The position numbers and the translations under genes were made by a program. This document shows, piece after piece, positions 55,939 through 64,000 of a stretch of DNA of 64,000 nucleotides; the first letter of the stretch is position 1; the number at the start of each line of letters is the position of its first letter. The notes below the pieces were generated by a model that worked only from the letters and a program-made list of their open reading frames with translations, was not told the DNA's origin and did not search any database. Source of the DNA: Candidatus Methylacidiphilum fumarolicum (GTDB lineage Bacteria > Verrucomicrobiota > Verrucomicrobiia > Methylacidiphilales > Methylacidiphilaceae); assembly GCF_949774925.1 (NCBI RefSeq), contig NZ_OX458932.1, positions 930,001 to 994,000 of the forward strand, read 5' to 3'.

Positions 55939-56434
55939 ATGAAAAAGTACAAAACCATAAGTTTTTAGCTAAGAAAAAGCTTTTCTAACTATTCCCACTA
56001 AAACAACAGGAGAAATCGGATACAGCATTACGTAACAGTTTGGTGTCTTATCTCACAGAAGTTCACAAATATAAGGATTTTAATGCTTTGATAATTACAA
56101 ACTTAAACACAATGATGATGAAAAGATAGATACTGTCCATTATAAATGATTTTAAAAAGATGGTCTTTGAAAAGCTGCTTCCAAGCGATTCTTTTTTTAG
56201 GAGTTTTAGATATAATCAGTGTAATCATTTCGACATAAGAGAAGATATATTTGACTTTTTATAGAATAGGCTAATACACAGCATTTGATGAGGTGGTTTT
56301 ATACTATTTTAAGGGATAAGGAGCTTCCTTTGTAAAATCAGAGAAGATAATCGATGAAAAGTGTCTTATAAAAGAAGTTTATAAAAAAAGATCATCTCAT
56401 AAATTCTGTTCAACAATCTAAAAGGGAGGATCTT
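55939..56434. other. About 500-base AT-rich gap
   Basis: I see no gene, RNA or clear repeat in it. The right end carries GGGAGGATCTT, a leftover ribosome site for the pseudogene that follows. Confidence 0.4.
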
Positions 56435-56665
56435 ATAACCGATACGGTTGCTAAAGAACATGAAAAAGCTGCTATGCATTACGAACGTGTCGCGATGCAC
56501 CACAGAAAAGCTGCATAACATCATCGTGCTGGTGAACGTGCAGATTCAGGTCATCAGGCTCATATAGCTCATGGGCATGCTAAACATGCCCAAGCCCATA
56601 CTGAAGCTGCAGCTAAAGATGAAGCAACCTGCATGATAAGGAACCTTGGGCTTGATTGTAAGTAG
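56435..56665 (+). pseudogene. His/Ala-rich small protein gene that has lost its start codon
   Basis: Behind GGGAGG at 56424-56429 the reading frame begins ATA (56435) where ATG would be expected: ITDTVAKEHEKAAMHYERV, then KAA, a TAA stop (56516-56518) and HHRAGERADSGHQAHIAHGH...AHTEAAAKDEA to 56665. Such His/Ala/Glu-rich repeats occur in a small family of metal- or stress-related proteins. Two changes (start and stop) make it a pseudogene. Confidence 0.55.
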
Positions 56666-56896
56666 ATTGAAAAATAATAATCTATAAATATAGAAAATTA
56701 AAGATGAGTTGCGTGTATGTTTTTGTAAATTTAGTAAAAATTTGAAATAGATAAGTGGTAAAATGGAGGTGCGCTTTCGTACATTATAGATTAATACAAT
56801 AATGGAATTATGTAAGAATGAAAGGCAGTTTAAGCGTGCTCCTGCAGACAATATAAGATTTAATCATAAACCATATTGTAAAAAGAGATTTACTAG

Positions 56897-58713
56897 CCCA
56901 TCTTCCGCAATGTTGCGTCATAAGTGATTGCAAAAGAACGAAATAGATTTTTCGTTCTGCCTACATTGCCCACTTGGGCGGAGAAGCGAAGAGAGAAAGT
57001 AGATCGAGCTTTTGAAGCAGGGCATTCAACTTTGGGGGAATCTGAGAGAAGAGCCCAATCAGCGGTTGTCCTTTTAGAGAGAGGTTGACCAAGCGGATCG
57101 TCTGAAGACGCCGAAGCACCTTGGGCACCTCTTCGGTAAAGCCCTTGGCCACCCATTCGGCTCCGAGCCGCGCACTTATCCAGAAGGCAAGGAAGCAGAT
57201 CCTTACATGGTTGCGGACTCGGTCCGGTCGCCAGTGATAGACGGGACGGACTTCCAGGTAACTCTTGAGCTCCGAGAAAGCGGCTTCGACCACAGCCAGC
57301 TGCTTATAGTGGGTGAGCACCGCCTGGCCCGAAGCCTTGGTCGCCAGGAGATTGGTCTCCAAGAGATACCAGCCGTCAGTCGCCTCTTCTTCCTTGACCC
57401 GCTCCTGATCCAGTTTCCACCAGAACCGGCCGTCTTCGTCGACGCCGTACTGGAAGTATTTGTGCGCTTGGAGCCTCTGCAGCGCTCGGCCAACCCGGCT
57501 GCCGAGATTCACGGGATTCACCTGCCGGCGTACCGCCTTCGTGATCTGGCGGAGCACCTCTTCTGCTTGGGCAATGCGGTTTTGTCGCCGTTCGCGGTCC
57601 CGCTGAGCCCGCCATTCTCCTCCCGCAATGACATAGCGCACTCCCTCCTGTTCGATCTCCAGTACCCGCGTCCGGTCCGTTAGCCAAAGCTGCCGATCTT
57701 CGGGCAGACGACTGAGAATCTCCTGAAGCTTGGCCCGAGTCGACCGGGTCACGTACTCCAGCTCCATGCCAGTCAGGATCTCCAAGTTCCACCAACTCCT
57801 CATCCCCCCATCGAAGACGAAGGTCGCCTCTTGGATCCCAAACCTCCGTCTGAGCGTGACCAAGAGCCCCGTCAAGGTCGTGCGGTCCGCCCGATTCCCT
57901 CTCAGCACTTCCACATGGAACGGAATCCCCCGACCATCCGTAGCCACCGCCAGAAGAACTTGTCGCCGATCCTGCCGGTGATCCCGACTATAGCCATATT
58001 GCGCCAGTCCCTCAGGGCCCTCCCCTTCGAAGTAAACACTTGATAGATCGTAGAGCACCAGGCTCGCCCCCTGCGGTTGCCTCCCTTGGTAAAGCTTCTT
58101 CTCAATCCCACTCCAACAGCCGTTTAACTCATCCATCGCCCGGTAGAGCTCGTCCTCATCCAGATCCTTCTCCTCGAGCCCACAAACCTTGGCCAGAAGA
58201 GTTCCTCGCGCTTCCTCCCGAAGGGCCAGCTTCGAGGAAGGAAAGAGAATCCGGCCAAAAATCATCGCCTTTAAAAGCCTTTGTTTCCGCTCCGAGCCAA
58301 CACTGGCAAAGACTTCATCGAGGTCAAAGCGACCCCAGGCTTCTTCGAGAACGGCCATTCCTCCGTAATCAAGTGCCTCCTGGACTTCGAGCCCCTCTAC
58401 AGGGACAAGACGCTTCTTTTGCAAGGCCGCCGCCAGCACTTCCCGAGCTTCTTCCGGCAACCGGGTCACGTTGGCGATCCGGCGGGTCTTCACCTGCTTC
58501 CCCACCCGGTAGGACTCTCGGACAATATAGGACCTGTAAATCTTCCCTTTGTGGCGTGTGCGGACCTCCTGCAAGTACATGCCTACCTGACTAACATATT
58601 TTCGACACGATGCCAACAAAATAATAAAAGATAAATAAATTATTGTGTCCTACACAAATATACATAAGTCATTGATACATCAACAAAATGACCAAAAACT
58701 TGCGGAAGATGGG
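56897..58713 (-). mobile_element. Insertion sequence copy 2, 1817 bp, same IS as copy 1
   Basis: Same length and ends as copy 1 (CCCATCTTCCGCAA / TTGCGGAAGATGGG), but flanked by a different direct repeat CTAG (56893-56896 and 58714-58717). It therefore inserted independently. Same orientation as copy 1. Confidence 0.9.
56961..58580 (-). CDS. DDE transposase of IS copy 2
   Basis: About 539 residues from ATG 58580, with an in-frame extension to 58619. Nearly the same protein as copy 1 with scattered replacements, for example FDLDEVFASVGSERK against FGLEEVFASVGSERK, so the copies have diverged slightly. All DDE motifs remain. Confidence 0.88.
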   Translation of the reverse strand: MYLQEVRTRHKGKIYRSYIVRESYRVGKQVKTRRIANVTRLPEEAREVLAAALQKKRLVPVEGLEVQEALDYGGMAVLEEAWGRFDLDEVFASVGSERKQRLLKAMIFGRILFPSSKLALREEARGTLLAKVCGLEEKDLDEDELYRAMDELNGCWSGIEKKLYQGRQPQGASLVLYDLSSVYFEGEGPEGLAQYGYSRDHRQDRRQVLLAVATDGRGIPFHVEVLRGNRADRTTLTGLLVTLRRRFGIQEATFVFDGGMRSWWNLEILTGMELEYVTRSTRAKLQEILSRLPEDRQLWLTDRTRVLEIEQEGVRYVIAGGEWRAQRDRERRQNRIAQAEEVLRQITKAVRRQVNPVNLGSRVGRALQRLQAHKYFQYGVDEDGRFWWKLDQERVKEEEATDGWYLLETNLLATKASGQAVLTHYKQLAVVEAAFSELKSYLEVRPVYHWRPDRVRNHVRICFLAFWISARLGAEWVAKGFTEEVPKVLRRLQTIRLVNLSLKGQPLIGLFSQIPPKLNALLQKLDLLSLFASPPKWAM

Positions 58714-58915
58714 CTAGCTGTAGTTGCAAAAGTCATTTTTGAATCAAATAGATCTCAAGCTATCGCATTGATATAATAGATTTTCGTACTGTTTAAATTC
58801 ATTAGAAGACTATAATGAATAAAATACCATTTCATGCTTTTGTTTTCTTTTATTTATAAACGGCGCGGGAATACCTGTCCCCTTGAGGAAATTGGGATGA
58901 GAGCGCTACAAATGG

Positions 58916-59325
58916 CTATTTGCCTTGGCATGCTGTGATGTAATGACGAATGACTTTCGCCGATACTGCCCCAGCCGTTCCCACACAGTAGGCTTGCGTC
59001 CATAAGTGTTCCCAGCAATGCCCAATGTTATTAAGCTTCGGGAACCATTTCCGATAGCCTCGCGGGACGTGTAGTCCTTAAGAAGTCCCTTGATCGTTGA
59101 AGGTGACCAACGAGGCGGGGCCGATACGAAGCAATGCCCCTGGTCGATGTCCGTTCTCAAAACTGGCATCCGAAAGCCGTGTTGTCGGCAGCATTTGGTG
59201 ATCAGAGCTTTGCAGGTCGCCTCCACCACGCCAGCGTGTATTCTGCGACGGTATTTCGGTATCAATACAAAGTGGTAGGCGATCTGATAATGCCCCTATC
59301 GCGTGTTTCTGGTTTGTAATGTATC
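58916..59325 (-). pseudogene. tnpA: Frameshifted tnpA (Y1/HUH transposase) of IS200/IS605 type
   Basis: Pieces read in different frames: GHYQIAYHFV after an in-frame stop, then LIPKYRRRIHAGVVEATCKA, VLRTDIDQGHCFVSAPPRWS, and, after a frameshift, WEHLWTQAYCVGTAGAVSAK ending in CQGK (stop at 58916). The HUH motif reads DIDQGHCF instead of HIH, so the catalytic site is lost as well. Confidence 0.7.
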
Positions 59326-59375
59326 AGCCAGAATGCTATGAATAACATCTGTAGAACAGGTCCTCCTCCTATCCT

Positions 59376-60638
59376 TGAAGTGTATCTCCAAAAGAGAGGC
59401 TCCCTATCATTCAGCAAGGTCAGATAGAGGCGGCCAAGGTCTGGGCGACGTGCCGGGACAAGCATTTCAAGGCTGTCTGGACGCGGCGAAAATCAAAAAG
59501 CCACCGCCGGAGGCTGCTACGTCTTGCATGCCCAAGGCCTCCAACAGGTCTTTCACGCCTTCGAGGCAGCCGTGGAAGTAGCTCGCAGGAACAGCCGCGT
59601 AGGCGCAGGGCTATCTGCTATTCATATAAGGACAAGCGCTTTTCCCCCCTGATGTGGCTGGTCCAAGCAATGGGATAGGAGGAAAAGCGGATCGTCCCCC
59701 CATGGGACGAGGAGGATCGTTTCTGATATTGCCGCGTCCCGCTTGGCTTTTTCACAAATTCGCTTGCCTGATTGTCTGGAATGACCTGCCTAACGAATGG
59801 CACGTAACCCTTGTCAAAATCGGCATCTGACCCGAACTTGTAAGAGCCCGCGGAACGGTGTGCCACGGTGGATGTCGACCAAATTCACCAGGCCGCCGTA
59901 GTCTCCAACGACGGGAAAGCTCTAGTCGTTTCCGGGCAAGGTTAGCGCACCATCAAGCGGCTGCACAGCAAGCAACTTGGCGAAATCCTGAAAAAGCACT
60001 TCCGATTCAAGAAAGGCAGCCGGCGCTTCCGCAAGCTCGGATGAGCCAGAGCGAAGCGCACGCTGCGTCATAAACGCAGGCTTCTCGACCTGCGTCATAA
60101 AGGCATCCGGAAAACCGTGGACTTCTGCCTGTATCATGGAATTCAATCCATCTTCGCTGGTAACCCGGATGGGGTGCGTCGCGGCGCCTGTAGATGCCGT
60201 CACAACCAGCGGATGAGCCAATGGGAATACAGCAAGGATTTGGAATATTTGATACAGAGGTCGGAGCAAGCCCAGATCACGTGCTTCACCGAGGACGAAC
60301 GGGGCAGGTCCAGCCGGTGTCCGGAATGCGGCATAAGCCCCGTGGGCGGAACTGACGATGGCCGAAATGCGGCTTTCAGGGCCAATCGGGATGTGTTCGG
60401 CGTCCTCAACGGATACCCGCTATCCTTCGGTCATGTGGTGCTATTTCCAATGCGCATCACGTATCTGCGACCCAGCCCTCTGCGAGGGCGGGCCACCGGG
60501 ATGAACAACCGGAAGCCAAAAAGCAGGTGTAGACTGGATAGGGGCCAAAGTTGTCTAACTGCAGCACGGCCTCAAGCGACCTCGGTTCGCAGGCAGGTTC
60601 CCCATGAGGACTGCCTACCAGTCGTGCGTTCTAGCTAG
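59376..60638 (+). pseudogene. tnpB: Heavily degraded tnpB (RuvC-like, IS605 OrfB)
   Basis: Readable stretches in order with several stops and shifts between: IEAAKVWATCRDKHFKAVWT, VDVDQIHQAAVVSNDGKALV (RuvC Asp region), GEILKKHFRFKKGSRRFRKL, AGNPDGVRRG then HNQRMSQWEYSKDLEYL, and a zinc-ribbon half with CPECG. Not functional as an open frame. The 3' end runs to the element's right end. Confidence 0.7.
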
Positions 60639-60671
60639 AAGTTCATCCGTTTTAGCGGGTTGAGAGTGTCA
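60638..60671 (+). repeat. Likely right end of the IS605 element
   Basis: The sequence GAAGTTCATCCGTTTTAGCG continues to GGTTGAGAGTGTCA and can fold as ATCCG/CGGGTT. It resembles IS605/IS1341 right ends and, in functional elements, would lie at the 3' end of the tnpB guide RNA. Here it is only a relic. Confidence 0.4.
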
Positions 60672-60943
60672 AGGACAAAGCAACGTGATAATTTTAGCTT
60701 GTGTAGCTAGAGTAAAAAATTGGAATCTCAATGGTAATTTCATTTTTAACCGCAGGTTATTGTGAAAGGCAACCATTGCTCTAGGAACAGTAACGATTAC
60801 GATAACTTGTCTGAATCCTCACTATGATAAAAGGTTAGCCATGGTTCTGTTTTTTTAAGAAAAATAAGATGCTATGCTCTTAGTATTTTCTTAGGGCTTT
60901 AGTTTTCTTGCAAAAAATATAAAACACTGGATAATCTTAAGTA

Positions 60944-61309
60944 ATGGAGTGGGTTCAAACAATTACGGTAATCGTTACTGTTATAGGGGCTGTGGTCTGG
61001 TTTCAGAACAGTCTTCGAGGAGAGATGAACAGCCTTCGTGGAGAGATGAATAGTCTTCGAGGAGAAATGAATAGTCTTCGAGGAGAAATGAATAGTCTTC
61101 GAGGGGAAATGAACAGCCTCCGGTTAGAAATGAATGCTAGGTTTGAAGCGATGGAGAAAAGACTGGATGATCTCCGCTCAGAAATGAATTCCAGGTTTGA
61201 AGCGGTGAATGCGAGGTTCGCCGAGCAGGGGAAAAGAATTGAGTTAATAGAAAAAATTTTGGCTAAAGCCGTTCGGTTGGACGTAGAAGAACTTAAAAAG
61301 TCTTCTTGA
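60944..61309 (+). CDS. Membrane-anchored coiled-coil protein with heptad repeats
   Basis: 121 residues. A single N-terminal membrane span (about 7-21: ITVIVTVIGAVVWF) is followed by six near-identical seven-residue units (NSLRGEM), then MNARFEAMEKRLDDLRSEMN, a further coiled-coil. It resembles the small DUF1640/LPP-like or chemoreceptor-stalk proteins in shape only. The repeat number is likely variable between strains. No domain known. Confidence 0.6.
   Translation: MEWVQTITVIVTVIGAVVWFQNSLRGEMNSLRGEMNSLRGEMNSLRGEMNSLRGEMNSLRLEMNARFEAMEKRLDDLRSEMNSRFEAVNARFAEQGKRIELIEKILAKAVRLDVEELKKSS
61007..61132 (+). repeat. Six 21-bp tandem repeats inside the coiled-coil gene
   Basis: Units start at 61007, 61028, 61049, 61070, 61091 and 61112, each AAC/TAGTCTTCGAGGAGARATG with few changes; units three and four are identical. 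In-frame copies give NSLRGEM heptads. Confidence 0.9.
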
Positions 61310-61550
61310 TTGTTATGCCTTTGCTCGGAGACAGCAAACGGAATACTTACTTTCTTCCCATTGAGATAGCCAGTAGAGCAAAAATTCTAAAAATTCTTGT
61401 AGGATAGGTAAAGATTTAGGATTTTTCTCACATTTTATAGCATTAATTTTTAGGTTTTTAGATGTATTCTTAGGCATTATTCCATTTTTATAAGTTTTAT
61501 TGAGTTTAACTTACAATTTTGATCTATTCTTGATTATCGGCTACTTATCG

Positions 61551-61626
61551 TGGCGCACCCGGCGTGATTCGAACACGCGACCAACGGATTAGAAATCCGC
61601 TGCTCTATCCACTGAGCTACGGGTGC
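61551..61626 (-). tRNA. tRNA-Arg(TCT)
   Basis: On the minus strand a 76-base cloverleaf with acceptor GCACCCG pairing to CGGGTGC, TTTCTAA anticodon loop (anticodon TCT), TTCGAAT T-loop and encoded CCA (bases 61551-61553 read TGG). Confidence 0.95.
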
Positions 61627-61849
61627 ATTGCTATCATAATACTATAGCTTCATTCCCGGAGGAACTTCCAACCTTTGCTAAATTTGTTTTCCTTTTGGGA
61701 AAAGATAGTTCCAATATCTTATTTATCTTCAAAAAAGAGTGAATTAGTTTTTTCTTTTATTTTTAGGAATTTAATTTTTTTCTTTTTTTTCTTTTTTATT
61801 AAAACGAAAAAATAAAGCACTATCCAGTTATAAAAAAAGGAGGATTAAA

Positions 61850-62626
61850 TTGATACAGCGTCTTGGACATCAGTGTATTCAATTTTTAAGAAGCACGGGT
61901 GAAATTTTTTTCCTCCTTCTCGATACCATTTATTCCTTTTTTAGTTTTCCATTACGTTGGAAGCTGTTTTTGATGCAGATTTTATCTATTGGGGCAAAAT
62001 CCCAGATTATAGTTTTAATAACCGGAGCTTTTACAGGTGCTGTTTTTGCAGCCCAAGTGCAGTTTCATTTTGGAAAACTTGGGATGAGTTCAGCTACGGG
62101 CCCAGTCGTAACTTTAGCCATGTTAAGGGAATTGGGGCCTGTCCTCTGTGCTCTAATGGTGTCGGGCCGGGTAGGTTCTGCAATGGCTGCAGAAATTTCA
62201 ACAATGAGAGTGACCGAACAGATTGACGCCTTGAGGGCTCTGGGAGTATACGTGACCCAATATCTGGTTGTGCCGCGTTTTTTGGGCCTGGTTGTTTCTA
62301 TGCCGTTGCTTGTGGCTATTACTTCTGGGATAGGTATCCTCTGTGGCTATTTGGTCTCTGTGCCATTGCTGGGAGTGGAGCCTGCTTATTATTGGGAAAA
62401 TACAATCAGATTTACATCGCTCGATGATGTATGGATGGGAGAATTAAAAGGGATGTTTTTTGGGGGGCTGATTGTATTGATTAGCTGCTATCGGGGACTT
62501 AATTGTCAATTAAGTGCTGAAGGAGTAGGGATTGCTGCGACGCAGGCAATGGTATATTCTTCGATATCCATTCTTATTTCTAACTTTTTCTTTAGTTTTC
62601 TTATGAATATCCTGTTTGCAGGATAA
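61850..62626 (+). CDS. mlaE: MlaE-family ABC transporter permease
   Basis: 258 residues from TTG 61850, which follows AAGGAGG. About five membrane spans. The conserved LGPVLCALMVSGRVGSAMAAEISTM and EQIDALRALGV helices are typical of MlaE permeases, which move phospholipids between the inner and outer membranes. The next genes (MlaF and MlaD) follow in the same direction. Confidence 0.92.
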   Translation: MIQRLGHQCIQFLRSTGEIFFLLLDTIYSFFSFPLRWKLFLMQILSIGAKSQIIVLITGAFTGAVFAAQVQFHFGKLGMSSATGPVVTLAMLRELGPVLCALMVSGRVGSAMAAEISTMRVTEQIDALRALGVYVTQYLVVPRFLGLVVSMPLLVAITSGIGILCGYLVSVPLLGVEPAYYWENTIRFTSLDDVWMGELKGMFFGGLIVLISCYRGLNCQLSAEGVGIAATQAMVYSSISILISNFFFSFLMNILFAG

Positions 62627-62825
62627 AGAAGAGATAGATAAAGATAGACAAATGAGAAATGCTTATAAAAATGGGTATTTGTAAGAAAATAAAAATCTGT
62701 GAGCTCTATGAGCTGTTGGTTGTGTCTGATAACTGATAAATGATGGAGAAGGATAGAGAAACAAGGAAAGAGAGCAGGGAAAAGAACTTATTTGTTCTTG
62801 AATCGCACAAAAGGGTAGCAGAAAG

Positions 62826-63572
62826 ATGCTGAAGGTAGTCAATATCAAAAAAACTTTCAATGGAACTGTTGTTTTAGATGGAGTCAATTTTGAAATCCTT
62901 GAAGGAGACCGGTTCATGATTATTGGAAGGAGCGGAGGGGGTAAAAGTGTCCTTTTACGCATTATTCTTGGCTTAATAAAGCCAGATTCTGGGGAAGTTT
63001 GGTATAAGGGTCAAAATATTGTAATGCTTTCAGAAAGAAAACTTGCTCCCTTACGGAGAGATATGGGAATGGTTTTTCAGAATGGTGCCCTATTTGATTT
63101 TATGACCGTTGAAGAAAATGTTGCTTTTGCCTTGCGGGAAAAGGGAGGAATGAGTGAAAAAGAGATTAAGAAAGAAGTGAGTGAACTTTTAGAAAGGCTA
63201 TTGTTAAAAGGTCAGGAAAAGAAGATGCCGTCTGAACTTAGTGGAGGAATGCGAAAAAGAGTAGCCGTGGCTCGTGCAGTTATAGCGAAACCGAAGATCA
63301 TATTTTTCGATGAACCAACTGCTGGACTTGATCCTATAGCCTCTTCGGAACTTAACGCTCTTATTTGTTCTTTAAATAAAGAATTTAATGTGACTACTGT
63401 TATAGTTACCCACGATATGGAGGCGGTTCGGCAACTGGGAATCACTGTAGCCATGCTCTATAATGGTAAAATTTACAGGATAGGGACTCCCCAAGAGTTT
63501 GAGACTTCAATGGATCCTGTGATTCGTAATTTTGTACATGGGATTATAGAATCCGAAGCGAGGTGTAATTGA
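62826..63572 (+). CDS. mlaF: MlaF-like ABC transporter ATP-binding protein
   Basis: 248 residues. Walker A GRSGGGKSVLLR, signature LSGGMRKRVAVARA, Walker B IIFFDEPTAGLDP and a switch histidine (THDMEA). Powers the MlaE permease. The 199-base gap before it holds no recognised gene. Confidence 0.93.
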   Translation: MLKVVNIKKTFNGTVVLDGVNFEILEGDRFMIIGRSGGGKSVLLRIILGLIKPDSGEVWYKGQNIVMLSERKLAPLRRDMGMVFQNGALFDFMTVEENVAFALREKGGMSEKEIKKEVSELLERLLLKGQEKKMPSELSGGMRKRVAVARAVIAKPKIIFFDEPTAGLDPIASSELNALICSLNKEFNVTTVIVTHDMEAVRQLGITVAMLYNGKIYRIGTPQEFETSMDPVIRNFVHGIIESEARCN

Positions 63573-63573
63573 A

Positions 63574-64000
63574 ATGGAACCAAAAAATTTAGAACTGAAG
63601 GTGGGTTTATTTCTTTTGATAGGGCTGGCGATTTTAGGGGCATTGATCATTTATTTCGGCCGGTATGGGGAAAAATTTCGTCCTTCTTATCAAGTTACTG
63701 TCGAGTTTCCTAATGCTTATGGATTGATTAAGGGTGCTCCTGTTTATTTTGCGGGTGCTCCAGTTGGTAGAGTGATCAGTACCCCGCGGCAAATTAGGGA
63801 GGGGAGGGCGGTGGAGGTGGATATAAAAATTAACGCTGATGCTAAAATCCGTAAGGATGCTTTGTTCCAAATTGTAGATGTAGGGATGTTAGGGGATAAA
63901 GCTATTGCGATTACTCCTAAAGGAGTAACGGCTCCTTTTTTGCGGAATGGGGATAAGGTTCGGGGAACTAGAGCTTCAACCCTGAGTGATGTGACCAGTC
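63574..64000 (+). CDS. mlaD: MlaD/MCE-domain protein, 3' end outside the window
   Basis: ATG 63574, one base after the mlaF stop, opens the frame MEPKNLELKVGLFLLIGLAI with an N-terminal membrane span, followed by an MCE domain (VTVEFPNAYGLIKGAPVYFAG, ...GDKAIAITPKG). It is the substrate-binding partner of MlaEF. Truncated by the window edge. Confidence 0.88.
   Translation, partial: MEPKNLELKVGLFLLIGLAILGALIIYFGRYGEKFRPSYQVTVEFPNAYGLIKGAPVYFAGAPVGRVISTPRQIREGRAVEVDIKINADAKIRKDALFQIVDVGMLGDKAIAITPKGVTAPFLRNGDKVRGTRASTLSDVTS

Larger units (their letters stand above)
58858..60671. mobile_element. Degraded IS200/IS605-family element (tnpA and tnpB)
   Basis: A G+C-rich block with a minus-strand tnpA remnant and a plus-strand tnpB remnant in divergent order. 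The left end is placed near CGGCGCGGG (58858-58869) from composition only. The right end shows a hairpin-like GAAGTTCATCCG / CGGGTTGAG (60638-60664). No target duplication is expected for this family. Confidence 0.65.

Noticed and set aside
57207-57683. 158-residue plus-strand frame in IS copy 2
   Set aside because: It is another antisense shadow of the transposase, with the same shadow present in copy 1.
58040-58594. 184-residue plus-strand frame inside IS copy 2
   Set aside because: It is antisense to the transposase in G+C-rich DNA, Pro/Ser/Arg-rich, and mirrored by a similar shadow in copy 1.
53180-58713. Composite transposon made of the two IS copies
   Set aside because: The two copies have different target duplications at their own ends, so each inserted separately.
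61007-61132. CRISPR array from the evenly spaced repeats
   Set aside because: The units are contiguous without spacers, keep the reading frame and encode a heptad repeat.

Overview
The window (64 kb, about 40% G+C by eye outside its insertion sequences) looks like a chromosomal stretch of a thermoacidophilic verrucomicrobial methanotroph, most likely a Methylacidiphilum. This rests on an actinobacterial-type (group 1h) [NiFe] hydrogenase with its accessory genes, the AT-rich Gram-negative gene style, and a ribosomal operon of bacterial but non-proteobacterial arrangement. The genus is an inference; no rRNA is present to settle it.

Layout. 1-16.8 kb is ordinary core metabolism: the end of an Mg2+ P-type ATPase, arabinose-5-phosphate isomerase, EF-P, an HTH protein fused to a metal-site-less metallo-beta-lactamase fold, PRPP synthetase, an Lrp/AsnC regulator with an aminotransferase, an ACT protein, and the methyl-cycle pair metK/ahcY. 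These are followed on the other strand by a SorAB-like sulfite dehydrogenase, an L,D-transpeptidase, RsmD and an AsmA-like protein. 16.9-31.1 kb is a merged str-S10-spc ribosomal superoperon (rpsL to secY) that lacks tuf between fusA and rpsJ, lacks rpmD, and stops at secY. 31.1-34.8 kb, minus strand, holds an HlyD-like protein, a lipoprotein with an internally duplicated GNA1162-like domain, and a 2OG-Fe(II) oxygenase.

36-52.1 kb is a hydrogenase island. A previously untracked 36-residue single-span membrane protein precedes hhyS-hhyL. A convergent operon carries the maturation protease and two conserved cluster proteins of unknown function, headed by a frameshifted small reading frame. A decayed TonB-dependent receptor follows, then hypB, a nickel transporter, hypF, hypC, hypD, hypE and a tandem-SIS protein. 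No hypA is seen. A decayed copy of the 3' end of the SIS gene lies upstream of the hydrogenase genes, evidence of past rearrangement of the cluster.

52.1-60.9 kb is a gene graveyard. It holds a DUF5131-like fragment, a bile-acid:Na+ symporter-family pseudogene split by a 1817-bp G+C-rich IS with a 4-bp target duplication, a second 1817-bp copy of the same IS with its own different target duplication, a His/Ala-rich pseudogene, and a degraded IS200/IS605 element (tnpA and tnpB) with a recognisable right end. The last 4 kb hold a membrane-anchored coiled-coil protein with 21-bp repeats, tRNA-Arg(TCT), and the start of an Mla/MCE lipid-transport operon. How the parts fit: hhySL make the H2-oxidising enzyme, hypBCDEF and the protease mature it, the nickel transporter feeds it, and the small membrane protein may anchor it.
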